From contig QKEH01000040.1 of NCBI GenBank assembly GCA_003252385.1, positions 1 through 54,631 of the forward strand: a DNA stretch of 54,631 nt, given 5' to 3'. The notes under the pieces are model-generated. The model did not search any database. It was not told the DNA's origin and was given only the letters and a program-made list of their open reading frames with translations. Positions 1 to 10,166 of this stretch are shown one piece after another. The translations under genes were made by a program, and so were the position numbers. Source of the DNA: Bacteroidota bacterium. GTDB taxonomy: Bacteria; Bacteroidota; Bacteroidia; Bacteroidales; UBA10428. The stretch's first letter is position 1; the number at the start of each line of letters is the position of its first letter.

Positions 1-327
1 ACTGTGCTTCTGGCATGGTTCGTATGGCAGAATATGCATCGGCTGAATATGCTCCAGGGCATTCTCGGCTAAACCTGCATTCTAACAACAAGGCTCTCTC
101 TTGCCTTTAACCTGTAAGGAACTCAATGTATTCAGCTCCTTGCCTACTAAAAAACCAGAGTGGGATCGTGCAAAACGAATGCCTCCAACCTGAATTATCC
201 CTATGAAAGATCTGTAAGAAATCACCACTATGATCGTCCAATCCTTTGAGATGTTAATAATATTTAATTATCTACATTTATAGATATTGCATTGATTCAT
301 TTACAAACTTTATAGTAAATTGCACCC
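1..327. other. Noncoding leader region, no gene recognised
   Basis: No convincing open reading frame is seen on either strand before the first gene. The stretch has two short imperfect inverted repeats (around 90-115 and 117-146) without a T tract. It then becomes strongly A/T-rich from about 245 to the dsbD start, as expected of a promoter region. A TAAATTG stretch just before the ATG weakly resembles the Bacteroidota -7 element. Confidence 0.5.
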
Positions 328-2385
328 ATGAAGACTTTACAAACATTCATTATAGCCGTACTTCTTAGCCAGGGTATGGTCAGAGCCGAAGAACTCAATC
401 CGGTTCACTGGAAAATAGCATCGACCCCTCTGGGCGATTCCCAATACGAACTTACCTTTAGTGCAACCATAGATCCGGGCTGGCACATGTACGGCTTGCA
501 CATTCCGGAGGGCGGCCCGGTAGCAACTACTTTCAATTACCAGTCGAACAATCAGGTGGAATTTATCGGCGCCATTAGCCCTTCCCGGGCGGCGGAACGA
601 AAACAGGACGACACCTTCGAAATGGAGGTGGAACTATTTAACGGCAGCATTGGGTTTACCCAAAAAGTTCGGGTTCTGAAAGCTACCACCCTGTCGGGGT
701 ATATTGAATTCATGGCCTGCGACGATTCCCGTTGCCTCCCGCCCCGCGAGGAAGATTTTAGTTTGGAACTGAGTTCCGCGCAAACACCAGCTTCTTCTCC
801 TAAAGAAGCCGCGTCCAACGATGCCAACGCCACCCCCAAATTCGAAACCAAAAGTTTAGACATTACCCACCCAACGGCCGAAGTTACGGCTGGCGTTATG
901 GAAACAAACGAACCTATGCAGGCACCTGCCCAATCGGACAGGCTTGCAAGCACTGCCGACAGTTCCTTACTCCGCCTTTTTCTGATCGCCCTGCTGGCCG
1001 GATTTGGAGCCCTGCTCACCCCTTGTGTTTACCCAATTATTCCGCTAACCGTATCGTTCTTCATGCGCGACACTTCGCGATCGGAAGCCGTTTTCAACGG
1101 AGTATTTTTTGGCTTGTCCATTGTATTTATTTACACCATGGTAGGATTGCTGGTCGGACTTTTTAAGATTGACCTGGTACGCCTCATTGCGTCACACTGG
1201 CTTCCCAATCTGCTGTTTTTCCTGATATTCATGGTATTGGCATTCTCCTTTTTTGGAATGTTCGAATTAACCCTTCCGGGAAGCTTGTCCAATAAAATTG
1301 ATCAACAAGCCGATAAGGGGGGCTTTCTGGGGCCCTTCTTCATGGCTCTGGCCACGGTGGTGATCAGTTTCTCATGTACCGGCCCAATCGTTGGGGTAGT
1401 GTTGGGCAGTGCCCTGCAAGGCGAAATTATCAAGCCAGTAATTGGGATGTTGGGGTTTTCCCTGTCTTTTGCATTACCCTTTACCTTGCTGGCGCTTTTC
1501 CCGGGATTTATGAAAAAACTACCCAAATCGGGCGGGTGGCTGAATTCCGTAAAAGTATTCTTTGCTTTTATTCTGATTGCCTTTGCCCTGGTGTTTATCA
1601 ACAACCTCCACCTGCCCTTTATGAGCCGCAACCTGATACTGGCTCTGTACATCGTGATTTTTGCCTTACTGGGAGTTTACCTGCTGGGCAAAATCCGGTT
1701 CAGCCACGACAGCCCGCTGGAAACCGTTTCGGTACCCCGGCTGCTACTGGCCATCATCAGCTTGAGCATTGCGGTATATCTGGTTCCCGGATTGTTCGGG
1801 AAACCCCTTCGAAGCATTGAACCCTTTCTGCCCGAAGACCAAAACCCGGCAACAGTTTCATCTCTTGCTTCCCCTGCCCAGGCACAACGGGTGGCAACCA
1901 CACTTTGCGATGTCGCTCCCAAATATTCCGATCAACTGCACCTGCCCCATGGTCTTAAAGGGTATTTCGATTATGATGAAGCCCTGACCTGCGCTAAAGA
2001 ACTGGGCAAGCCGGTACTCCTCGATTTTGTGGGCCACTCCTGTAAAAACTGTAAAAAAATGTACGCCGAAGTGTGGTCGGATCCCCGGGTGCTCGAATTA
2101 CTCAGCCAAAATTTTATTGTCGCGGCGCTGTACACCGATGATCGCACCAAACTACCTCAAGAGGAATGGGTTACCTCCTCTCTCGATGGCAAAGTAAAAA
2201 ATACGCTGGGCAAGAAGAATAACGACCTTCAAATAACTCGTTTCGGCACCAATGCCCTGCCCATGTATGCGGTGGTAAATCCCAACGGGGAAGTAATTGT
2301 CCCCGGCAGTTACTTTACCTACAACCTAAACACCAACGATTTTGTACATTTCCTTCAAGATGCATTGAACCGCTTCACCCCATAG
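328..2385 (+). CDS. dsbD: DsbD-type thiol:disulfide interchange protein
   Basis: This inner-membrane reductase carries electrons from cytoplasmic thioredoxin to periplasmic thiol proteins. A signal peptide covers about residues 1-20. An N-terminal DsbD alpha-like immunoglobulin-type domain follows (about 25-150), with a cysteine pair at Cys131 and Cys136. A linker of about 65 residues rich in Ala, Pro and Thr leads to the polytopic domain (about 215-490). That domain carries the redox cysteines Cys233 (LTPCVYP) and Cys350 (SCTGP). The C-terminal thioredoxin domain has CKNC at Cys572-Cys575. At 685 residues it is longer than E. coli DsbD, mainly because of the linker. All three cysteine pairs are present, so it should be functional. 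It ends in TAG. No cytochrome c maturation gene is adjacent; possible clients in the window are the TlpA-like protein and the c-type cytochrome. Confidence 0.95.
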   Translation: MKTLQTFIIAVLLSQGMVRAEELNPVHWKIASTPLGDSQYELTFSATIDPGWHMYGLHIPEGGPVATTFNYQSNNQVEFIGAISPSRAAERKQDDTFEMEVELFNGSIGFTQKVRVLKATTLSGYIEFMACDDSRCLPPREEDFSLELSSAQTPASSPKEAASNDANATPKFETKSLDITHPTAEVTAGVMETNEPMQAPAQSDRLASTADSSLLRLFLIALLAGFGALLTPCVYPIIPLTVSFFMRDTSRSEAVFNGVFFGLSIVFIYTMVGLLVGLFKIDLVRLIASHWLPNLLFFLIFMVLAFSFFGMFELTLPGSLSNKIDQQADKGGFLGPFFMALATVVISFSCTGPIVGVVLGSALQGEIIKPVIGMLGFSLSFALPFTLLALFPGFMKKLPKSGGWLNSVKVFFAFILIAFALVFINNLHLPFMSRNLILALYIVIFALLGVYLLGKIRFSHDSPLETVSVPRLLLAIISLSIAVYLVPGLFGKPLRSIEPFLPEDQNPATVSSLASPAQAQRVATTLCDVAPKYSDQLHLPHGLKGYFDYDEALTCAKELGKPVLLDFVGHSCKNCKKMYAEVWSDPRVLELLSQNFIVAALYTDDRTKLPQEEWVTSSLDGKVKNTLGKKNNDLQITRFGTNALPMYAVVNPNGEVIVPGSYFTYNLNTNDFVHFLQDALNRFTP

Positions 2386-2428
2386 TACGAGCCTTTTAGG
2401 CATAATTCCCCCATGTAAAAGGAGGAAT

Positions 2429-2457
2429 TTGGAATGAATGTTAAAGCCCTAAATTTG
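2429..2457 (+). promoter_or_regulatory. Bacteroidota-type promoter of the nucleotidyltransferase remnant
   Basis: TTG at 2429-2431 is followed 18 bases later by TAAATTTG (2450-2457), a good match to the -33 TTG / -7 TAnnTTTG pattern of Bacteroidota. The predicted transcript start lies about 35 bases before the ATG at 2495. Confidence 0.6.
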
Positions 2458-2494
2458 TAAAAAAAGCATTGTGTAGAAAATACTTGAAAATAAC

Positions 2495-2722
2495 ATGTCG
2501 GATTTACATGCTATTTGCTCCACGTTAGGGGTTAAAAGACTATATGCTTCTGGATCAGTGGTTACCGAATATTTTAATTCGGAAAGTGACATTGACTTTC
2601 TTATATCTTTTATGGATAAATTAAGTATCGAAGAATATACCAATAACTACTTTGCCTTACATAATAAACTACAAGAGCTATTTAAAAGAAATATTCTCTT
2701 AGTACGTAATGCCTCTGTGTGA
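2495..2722 (+). pseudogene. Truncated MNT-type minimal nucleotidyltransferase
   Basis: This 75-residue protein starts like the antitoxin-type minimal nucleotidyltransferases (MNT/MenA-like, partner of HEPN toxins). It has a GS motif at about residues 20-21 and the metal-binding SDID motif at about residues 31-34. Family members run to about 95-110 residues and have a third acidic strand followed by a conserved 'NPY'-type helix. Here the sequence drifts after KRNILLVRN and stops, so the third acidic residue and the C-terminal helix are missing. The break looks like a small indel or truncation. No HEPN partner follows; the next 210 bases are noncoding. The gene keeps a good promoter, so a short product could still be made. 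Its composition is more A/T-rich than its neighbours, which suggests import. Confidence 0.6.
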
Positions 2723-2936
2723 TGTTTTTCGGGCAATATGCCCTCCGCGGATGATACTGGTTTTCAGTAGTAAGCTTTGTTTAAACCTTCAGATAAAAGC
2801 CGGCTGCTATGTTACATTGGCAGGTTTTTGTTAACTTGATGGCATAGTGCAAAACCGCCCTCGATACAAGTTTATTCGGAAAAGTACAAACAAACGGGCT
2901 GTGCTGCGAAAATACCATTAGCATTGTAATCCACCC

Positions 2937-5880
2937 ATGACCCCATCAGAAACTCCTTTTTCCGGTTTTAGTTTTGAAGAAACGGCCTTCAAACAGCTCA
3001 TGCAAAAACGCATCCATAAGGTATTGGTCATTTGCAGCGACTACGATTTTTATATGCTGGAGGAAGACGGGCGCATCGATGAACACATCTTTAACGAGTA
3101 TGTGTCACTGAACCTGCGCTATCCGCCGGTATTCCTGCATGCCCGTTCGGCCCGGGAAGCCCTGCTCAAAATTACTCACGAAAGCATTGACCTGGTTATT
3201 GAAATGCTTTCCACCGGCGATACGGATGCCTTTAGGTTGGCCAAAGAAATTAAACAAACCCGGCCGGGAATTCCTATTGTAGTGCTCACCCATTTCTCGC
3301 GCGATGTATCGCTGCGTTTGGAACGGGAAGATCTCTCGGCCATCGATCATGTGTTCTGCTGGCTGGGTAACCCCGACATCTTTCTGGCCATTATCAAGCT
3401 CATTGAAGATGCTATGAATGCCGAGCACGACATGTTAACGATTGGCGTCCAATCCATTCTGCTGGTTGAAGACTCGGTGCGGTACATTTCGTCGTACCTC
3501 CCCTACCTGTACCGTATCGTTCTGGAGCAATCGCGCGAATTTGCCGCCGAAGCACTCAACGAGCACCAGCAAATGCTACGTCGGCGAGGCCGTCCAAAAA
3601 TCTTGTTGGTAAAGAACTATGCCGCAGCCCTGCATATCTATAAGAAATACCGGGGACACTTTCTGGGAATCATTTCGGACGTAAGTTACAAAGCCGCCCC
3701 TACCCTGCGCGATACCAAATCGAAAGCCGGATTGAAATTTTGCCAGTGGATCCATCAGGACGACCCTACCATTCCAGTGTTGCTACAATCGTCGGATGCC
3801 GACAACAGGCCGCTGGCGCAGGAACAAGGAGCCGGTTTTCTCTTCAAATATTCCAAAACTATTTACCTCGAACTGCGCGACTATATTTTACAGCACTTCG
3901 GATTTGGCGATTTTGTATTTATCGATCCCCAAACCGGCAGACCCTCGTGCAAGGCCGCCAACCTAAAAGAACTTCAAAAACTCATTCTCAATTTGCCCGA
4001 TGCTATTGTGGAATACCATACCCGCAACGACGATTTCTCCCGATGGCTGAATGCCCGTGCCCTGTTTACCATTGCCCGGCATTTTAAGGAAGCCCGCTAC
4101 GACGACTTCCAGAATGCCCAGTCGGTGCGGCAGTATATCTACGAGGGCATCTCCAGTTTTCGGGCCAGCTACGGCAGGGGAATCATTGCCGAATTCTCCG
4201 AGGAGAAACTGGATCTTTACCTCTATTTTTCGCGGATTGGTCAGGGCGGATTGGGGGGAAAAGCACGCGGCCTTGCCTTTATGAACTCCAGGCTGAGAAG
4301 CATCGGCCTGACGGAGAAATATCCGGGCATTGCTATCAGCGTGCCCCCAACCATTGTACTGACCACCGACGTGTACGATGAATTTATGCAAAGTAACCAG
4401 CTCTACTCTCTGACGAGCGAACAAGAGGATGATGCCAAAATTTTACAGCATTTCATCCGCGCCCGCCTGCCACGGTACCTCTCGGGCAATTTGTTACGTA
4501 TTGCCCAATCTACCAGCAAACCCTTGGCGGTTCGTTCGTCGAGCCGACTGGAGGATTCGCTTTATCAGCCCTTTGCGGGAGTATACAACACCTACATGAT
4601 TTCCCCGCAACCCAACCCGGCTGATACTGCCTTACAACTGGAACTGGCTATAAAAGGCGTTTACGCTTCTGCCTTCTTTCAACCCAGTAAAAAATACCTG
4701 GCTGCCCTTTCCAACCTGCTCGACGAGGAGAAAATGGGTATTATTATTCAGACGGTTTGCGGCAAGCAGCATGGCAATTATTTCTATCCCACCCTCTCGG
4801 GTGTGGCACGCTCCTTAAACTACTACCCAACGGGTAAGGAAAAAACCAAAGAAGGGATTGTTGAACTGGCCTTCGGACTGGGAAAACAAATTGTCGAAGG
4901 CGGAGTATCGCTTCGTTTTTCACCCTTCCACCCCAAAAACATTCTGCAACTTTCCACCCCGGAGCTGGCTCTAAAAAACAGCCAGAAGAAATTCTATGCG
5001 CTGCACACTTCCCCGGGAAAGTTCCAGCCAGCAGTTAGTGACAAGATCAACCTGGAACATTTGGATTTGAGTACCGCCGAACAGGATCCTGTTATGAATC
5101 ACGTTCTTTCCACTTACGACTATCAGAATCAAACGCTCCGCGATGGCATAACCGAAGAAGGTAAAAAGCTGATTACCTTCTCCGGATTACTGACCCATAA
5201 CAGCTATCCCATAGCCGATTTACTTAAAGATTTGTTGTATTTCAGCAGCGAAGCCCTTAACCATCCGGTGGAAATTGAATTTGCAGCCCAATTACCTGAC
5301 TATGTGAAGGATGCTTTGCAGTTCAACTACCTTCAGGTGCGCCCCATCCGGGATACTGACCTGAGCACCTCACTGGACTTTTCATTAATCCCCGTGGATT
5401 CCATTATTCTGCAATCGCAAAAAGCAATGGGCCATGGTGTGATTGAATCGGTACTGGACGTGGTACTGGTAAAAACCGAAGGATATAACCCGGCACACAA
5501 CAAGCAACTAGCCGTCGAACTGGCACAAATTAACTCCCTATGTACTGATTGGCCCAGGACGATGGGGTTCCAGCGACCCCTGGTTGGGTATACCTGTCAA
5601 ATGGGCCGAAATATCAGCTGCGCGGGTAATAGTAGAACTTAGTCTGGAAGAATATCCCGTAGAACCCAGCCAGGGAACACACTTCTTCCACAATCTAACC
5701 AGTTTTGGCGTGGCCTACATCAGTCTGGCACCTCACCGGGGCGACGGAAGCTTCCACCCCGAATTGCTCCAAAACGGCACCATGGTTCACGAATCGCTCC
5801 ATATCCGCCACCTGAAGATGGATCGACCACTCACCATCCTAATCAACGGGCGTACCTCATCGGCTATTATCGCGCGATAA
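2937..5880 (+). pseudogene. PEP-synthase-like ATP-grasp protein with receiver-like domains, frameshifted
   Basis: Reading from 2937, the first frame gives 901 residues and stops at 5642. The +1 frame from about 5545 restores the family's C-terminus (IGPGRWGSSDPW, then GIPVKW, then PSQGTHFF) and ends at 5880. Two response-regulator-like domains lie at about residues 28-160 and 190-320; both are degenerate. A PPDK N-terminal ATP-grasp domain follows, with GQGGLGGKARG at about 435 and the AVRSSSRLEDS motif at about 535. The phosphohistidine and PEP-binding barrel domains of true PEP synthase are absent, as in other Bacteroidota members of this architecture. As I recall the family, several residues are missing between AQIN and YVLIG, so a deletion of about 20-30 bases would explain the shift better than one miscalled base. 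Substrate and role are unknown. Confidence 0.8.
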
Positions 5881-5898
5881 ACGCACCGGGCATGCGCA

Positions 5899-7173
5899 TT
5901 ATTCCGTTACAACCATCGTTTTGGTATTGCACAAACTGCCATCGAGGGACAACGCATAAAAGTACAAACCGGACTCCACCTCACCGCGAGAAAGCACTAC
6001 AGCAGCCTGAATGCCGCGCTCGTTTAAAACATATTCTTTACTGATACCTCCCTAAGTGTTGTAAATCTGTATTCGAGCCTAAACAATATCCTGATTGACA
6101 AAATAGGGAATACGACAGGAGCCGGCGGCCGGATTGGGAACATTTTGGTACAATCGCGACAAACTACGGCTAACATCCTGAACTTTATCAACTCTCTCAA
6201 GTGCTTCCAACTGACTTTCCAGCGAAGCTATGCAAGCTTCCAACGAAGCAATACGAGCTTCGTACTGGTTGCCTGAAATAGTTTCCCATCCCGTGCCGTT
6301 GTAATACTTTAGATTTCCATCTGTCTGATCGACACATAAATCGCCGGTAGCACCGGCGGCTGGCACCCCTGCCTGAGGGGCCATGCGTAGTATCGAGTCG
6401 GTTTTTATGGAACCATGTACACGCAATTTCTCCAGTGCTACATCACTACCCAAACCAATATTACCGGAACTCCGCATACAAAAAGCGTTTTCCGGAGCCT
6501 CGGGGTAGATTTTGAAAGGACGTACATACGATGCGGTAACATCACTTATAAAAAAGTAGTTTTGATTAGCTCCCAAATCCCAGGTCCACTGTGCGTATAG
6601 CCCCCCGGACTGTTCGAAGCGTATGGTGGGTGTATTCACCGAATGCAAATGTAACAGCCGGTCGGCCGAATTGGTACCAATTCCAATATTTCCATTGGGG
6701 TGTATACGGAATGTATTATTAGGAGCTCCGGCCATCACTTCAAATGGCATGGTTCCCGCAGTTGCATCCCAGATGCCAAAATAATTTTCACCACCGACAT
6801 CTTTATCGTTGATTACAATTGTCCAGTCGTTATCGGGAAATCCGGATGTTGCCGAATTATCATTAAAATGTACCCGTAAATTATTCTCGGTGAATACCAT
6901 CGTGTTAAACCCGAAACCCATTGCCCCGGTACTTCCATCGCCAACAGCGAGGCTGCCAATTACTACCTGGTCTTCTGAGACGGTTATGGTTTTATCGGCA
7001 GGAGGCACATCCCAATCGGAAAACCGGTTGGCTGGAATGGCAGGCTTTTCCGGCTCAGCCGACACTAACCGGTTAAGTACTATTCCTTCGGATGTTCTTG
7101 TTGGTTCCTGTGCATCAACAAGAACAGGGCATACCATCACCGCACTGATTATAAAAAATTGCTGTAGTTTCAT
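5899..7173 (-). pseudogene. Secreted T9SS-targeted protein, C-terminal domain broken by two TAG codons
   Basis: The uninterrupted part (6079-7173) encodes 364 residues. It has a signal peptide (about 1-21) and a long region resembling the repeat-rich 'tail-fibre-like' secreted proteins of Bacteroidota, with recurring NGNIGIG / SGNIGLG and LLHLHS-type segments. A coiled coil lies at about 305-335, then LYQNVPNPA, the classic opening of a type A T9SS sorting domain. The frame meets TAG at 6079-6081. Read through in the same frame, it continues as a normal sorting domain (IQIYNT, then VLNERG, then SGLYFYAL, then TKTMVVTE) to a TAA at 5899-5901, with one further TAG at 6052-6054. Both TAGs stand where Gln would fit, as single CAG-to-TAG changes. 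Without the domain the product would probably be released in the periplasm. The function of the passenger is unknown. Confidence 0.75.
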
Positions 7174-7445
7174 TTGGTCAATTTTAACAGGTTACTACTC
7201 GGTGCACCAAATTAAGCGTATTGCGGTTATCTAACGGATCGTTTTTTGACCAATTGATGGAATTCAGGTATTAAAAACCCATAATAACCGATCAAACCCC
7301 ATCATTCCCAATGCCCGCGTCTGTGTGAACCTACCCAACTGTACCAAGCTGTACGGCGGAGTATATTGTTAACAACTTTCAGCACCCGTCTGGCATGATG
7401 ACCGTAATCTTGGTAACTTACCCGATGGATCAACTCACACAATTT

Positions 7446-9447
7446 ATGGGCAGAAGAATTCTACTACCGGTAACGCTATTCATCCTGATGATGGCTCGTC
7501 CGGTTTGGGCTCGTACCGAAGCACTTCCGGCATGTAAAGGCCAAGCCAGATGACGAAACTGCAGGAACTATACAACGCCTACGAAAAGTATCTTACCCGA
7601 CAGCCCGACTCCAGTCTTTACTATGCCGAAGCAATGATACAACTAGCCGACCTAGAGGAGGAAGACGAATTGCACGCCTTTGGCCTGAATCTTCAGGGCG
7701 TTGCTCAAATGCACCTGCACCGGTACGACGAATCCGCCATGAGTTTCGGTCAAGCCCAGGAACGTTACGAGCAGCTTGAGCCGATACTAAAAATAATAAA
7801 GCCTTATCCTACCGTTCGCAGGGTAAAATTGAGGATGCACTAAAACTTATTGGCGAAGCCAAAGCTATCTACCAGTCTAACAATTACCCGAAAGGAACGG
7901 CCGATTGCGAGCATTACCTGGGTAGTATCGCCTGGCAACAATCCGATTTAAAAACTGCCCGGGAACAATTCCAAAAAGCCCTGGAAATCAGGAAACAATT
8001 CTCGGAATGGAATGATGTAGCCGCTACCCTTACCAACCTGGCACTGGTAAATCGCGATCTGGCCAACTACGATGAGGCCCGGGAACATTTGAACTCGGCA
8101 ATTGCCATCTACGAACATAACCACGACACTGCAGAAATAAGCAATGCCCTGAATATGCTGGGGAGTATCTATTACCAGAATACCAAATTCAACGAAGCAC
8201 TGAAATACTACCGGCAGGCCTATTTGCTTCGTAGCAGTCATGGTGGCGCAGAAAGCAAAGCCACCTCGGCACTAAACCTGGGAAATACTTACAAAGACCT
8301 AAGCCAATCCGACAGTGCCCGCTTTTATTACGAACAGGCTCTGAAAATCTACCAGCAACTGGAACTATACGAGCAAACCGCCCTGGTGTACAACAAGCTC
8401 GGTAGTTTATACTTGTCGGAAAACGCCCCCCTGGAAGCCTTTGAGTACTACAATAAAGCCCTATTCAATGCCAATGGACAGGACTATCCGCTGGTGCTGG
8501 CAGAAGCTTATAAGAATATAGGCACCATTTACAGTCGGGCCGGCATGTACAGCCACTCGCTTAACGCATACGAAAAAGCGTTGGAGCTGGAAAGTGCTCC
8601 CGGCGACAAGCGAAAGGTAGCTTATACCCTCGACCTGATTGGAGGAATGTACCTGAAACAGAAAGAATACGAAAGTGCATTGGATTATTACGAACAAAGC
8701 TACCAGATAAAGAACACTATTGGCAACGACAAACAAATTGCCATATCGCTAAACTATATGGGGAACGTGTACTACGAACAGGGCGATCTGCAAAATGCCG
8801 AATACTACTACCGACAATCGCTGGAAATTGGCCGCCGGTTGAACGATCAATGGCGCATTGCCACCCAGCTTAATAACCTTGGGAACGTTAGTATTGATCG
8901 TAACGCAACCCAGCAGGCACTCTCTCATTTTCGCGAAGCATATACCTTGAATATCAAAATAGAAAACCGCTTTGGTGAAGCACTTTGCGCACGAAAGATA
9001 GGAGAATTACTGACCAAAACGAACCAGTACGATGAAGCGGTAAATTATCTCAACCAATCGCTCGCTATTGGAAAAGAACTCAACCATTCGGTACTGATTA
9101 GCAATGCTCTGAAAGCACTTAGCTCTCTCTACGAAGAAAGAAACAACTATCGGGAAGCACTCAGCTATCTCAAGGCCTATCATGCCATCAACGACTCCAT
9201 TCTGGTAGAAAACAACTCGCAACAATTTTTCGAGATGCAGTTGCGGAACGAAATAGAGCAACGGGAAACCAGCCAGGCGCACACCGAAAAGCAACTAGAG
9301 CAATTACAAATGCAACTCACCGAAAGCAAGGATCTACTGTCCCAATCGCAAAAACGAAATAAGCTGGTTTTTGGGGCTTCGCTCTTAGTTATCGTGCTTC
9401 TGGGAGGCTTTATTCTTGCCAGACGAGGGCAATCTGAAAAACACTAA
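7446..9447 (+). pseudogene. Tetratricopeptide-repeat membrane sensor-like protein with two frameshifts
   Basis: Three frames together make one protein. From the ATG at 7446 a signal peptide (MGRRILLPVTLFILMMA, then RPVWA) runs to a TGA at 7551. The next frame opens at an ATG at 7550 and gives the start of the TPR region (QPDSSLYYAEAM) until a stop after 7840. A third frame, from about 7783, carries about ten more TPRs to 9447 (including LGNTYKDL, LGSLYLSE, MGNVYYEQGD and LNNLGNVS). Both shifts are -1; the second is in the A-rich run at 7788-7800. A coiled coil and one membrane helix (about residues 435-450 of the last part) close the protein, followed by only nine residues. In related Bacteroidota proteins this layout continues into a histidine kinase or LuxR-type helix-turn-helix, which is missing here. 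The third-frame part could still be translated from 8089. Confidence 0.7.
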
Positions 9448-9475
9448 GCCGGAATGCGTTAGTGCAAACCGGCTT
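9446..9475. terminator. Hairpin at the end of the TPR gene
   Basis: AAGCCGG (9446-9452) pairs perfectly with CCGGCTT (9469-9475) and overlaps the TAA stop of the TPR gene. No T tract follows on either strand, so it may only be a 3'-end stabilising hairpin between convergent genes. Confidence 0.35.
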
Positions 9476-9533
9476 GGATAATGAAATGGAAAGCGACCGC
9501 ACACCAATGTGCCGGTTCCATTCAAGTACTCCC

Positions 9534-10091
9534 TTATCGTACAGGAAAGTAAATAAGGGTTTGATTCTGATCCGGAGCCACCTGAGCCGGGTCGGTCAGA
9601 TAAACCTCCCAGCTGATGCCGGTCGACTCCAGGGCATGTTCTCCAATGTAGGCCTGAATTTGTTTGTACGCCGGCTCCATATTAGCATACGCCCCGGTAT
9701 ACAAGGCTGAAACCACACGCATTTCAGGATATTCCTTAAACACCATATCGCCGTCCGGCTCCACAGTCTGAGTTACCGGCAATCCCGCCTCAAACACCAC
9801 ATTACCAGCAGGGTCAAACGAATAATACACCGCAATGGGAGGGCCGGCAGGCTGAATGTTCTGCGCTTGGACATAGCTAAAAACCGACTGATAGATAGCT
9901 CCCATGGTTTCAGATATCGAAGACATGGCCACCTCGGCCTTTTTCACCAGCGCCTTTTGTCCGGGTAGGGTTTTCACCTCAATAGGCGACAGGGACCAAG
10001 TTCCAGGCGTGTTTTCTTCCTGAGCAGTTAACGAAGTCAGTGACAGGAAACCCAAGGTAACCGTCACAGTAAATTTTGCAATTGCATTCAT
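9534..10091 (-). CDS. Secreted GyrI-like (SOUL/AraC effector-fold) protein
   Basis: This is a 185-residue protein with a signal peptide (about 1-23, cleaved after LTAQ). One GyrI-like small-molecule-binding domain follows (about 35-185). The fold shows in the ETMGAIYQSVFSYV helix, the IAVYYSF strand, the segment FKEYPEMRVVSALYTGAY and the terminal WEVYLTDP plus LIYFPV. Cytoplasmic members bind hydrophobic or drug-like ligands, either as domains of AraC/MerR regulators or as gyrase inhibitors. Export suggests a periplasmic ligand binder, but no ligand can be named. It stands alone, convergent with the TPR gene and upstream-facing to mogA. A TAGCTTTG -7 element on the minus strand lies about 30 bases before the ATG. 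Confidence 0.8.
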   Translation of the reverse strand: MNAIAKFTVTVTLGFLSLTSLTAQEENTPGTWSLSPIEVKTLPGQKALVKKAEVAMSSISETMGAIYQSVFSYVQAQNIQPAGPPIAVYYSFDPAGNVVFEAGLPVTQTVEPDGDMVFKEYPEMRVVSALYTGAYANMEPAYKQIQAYIGEHALESTGISWEVYLTDPAQVAPDQNQTLIYFPVR

Positions 10092-10120
10092 CTTTTATAG
10101 CATTTGATTAGTAACTACCC

Positions 10121-10128
10121 CAAAGCTA
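10121..10128 (-). promoter_or_regulatory. -7 element of the GyrI-like gene
   Basis: On the minus strand this reads TAGCTTTG, a full match to TAnnTTTG. No TTG is found at the ideal 19-base spacing, so only the -7 half is supported. Confidence 0.4.
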
Positions 10129-10166
10129 AACATCGAAGTTGACAACCCTATGTCAGTAGCCAAAAA

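Noticed and set aside
6052-6081. Idea that TAG is generally recoded as Gln in this organism
   Set aside because: Several intact genes (dsbD, the CheY gene, the fused upstream frame) end in TAG at normal family lengths, so TAG is a true stop. Local mutation is simpler.
9462-9710. Plus-strand 82-codon frame after the TPR gene
   Set aside because: It lies opposite the GyrI-like gene, which has a clear family and signal peptide. The plus frame has no recognisable domain and no promoter.
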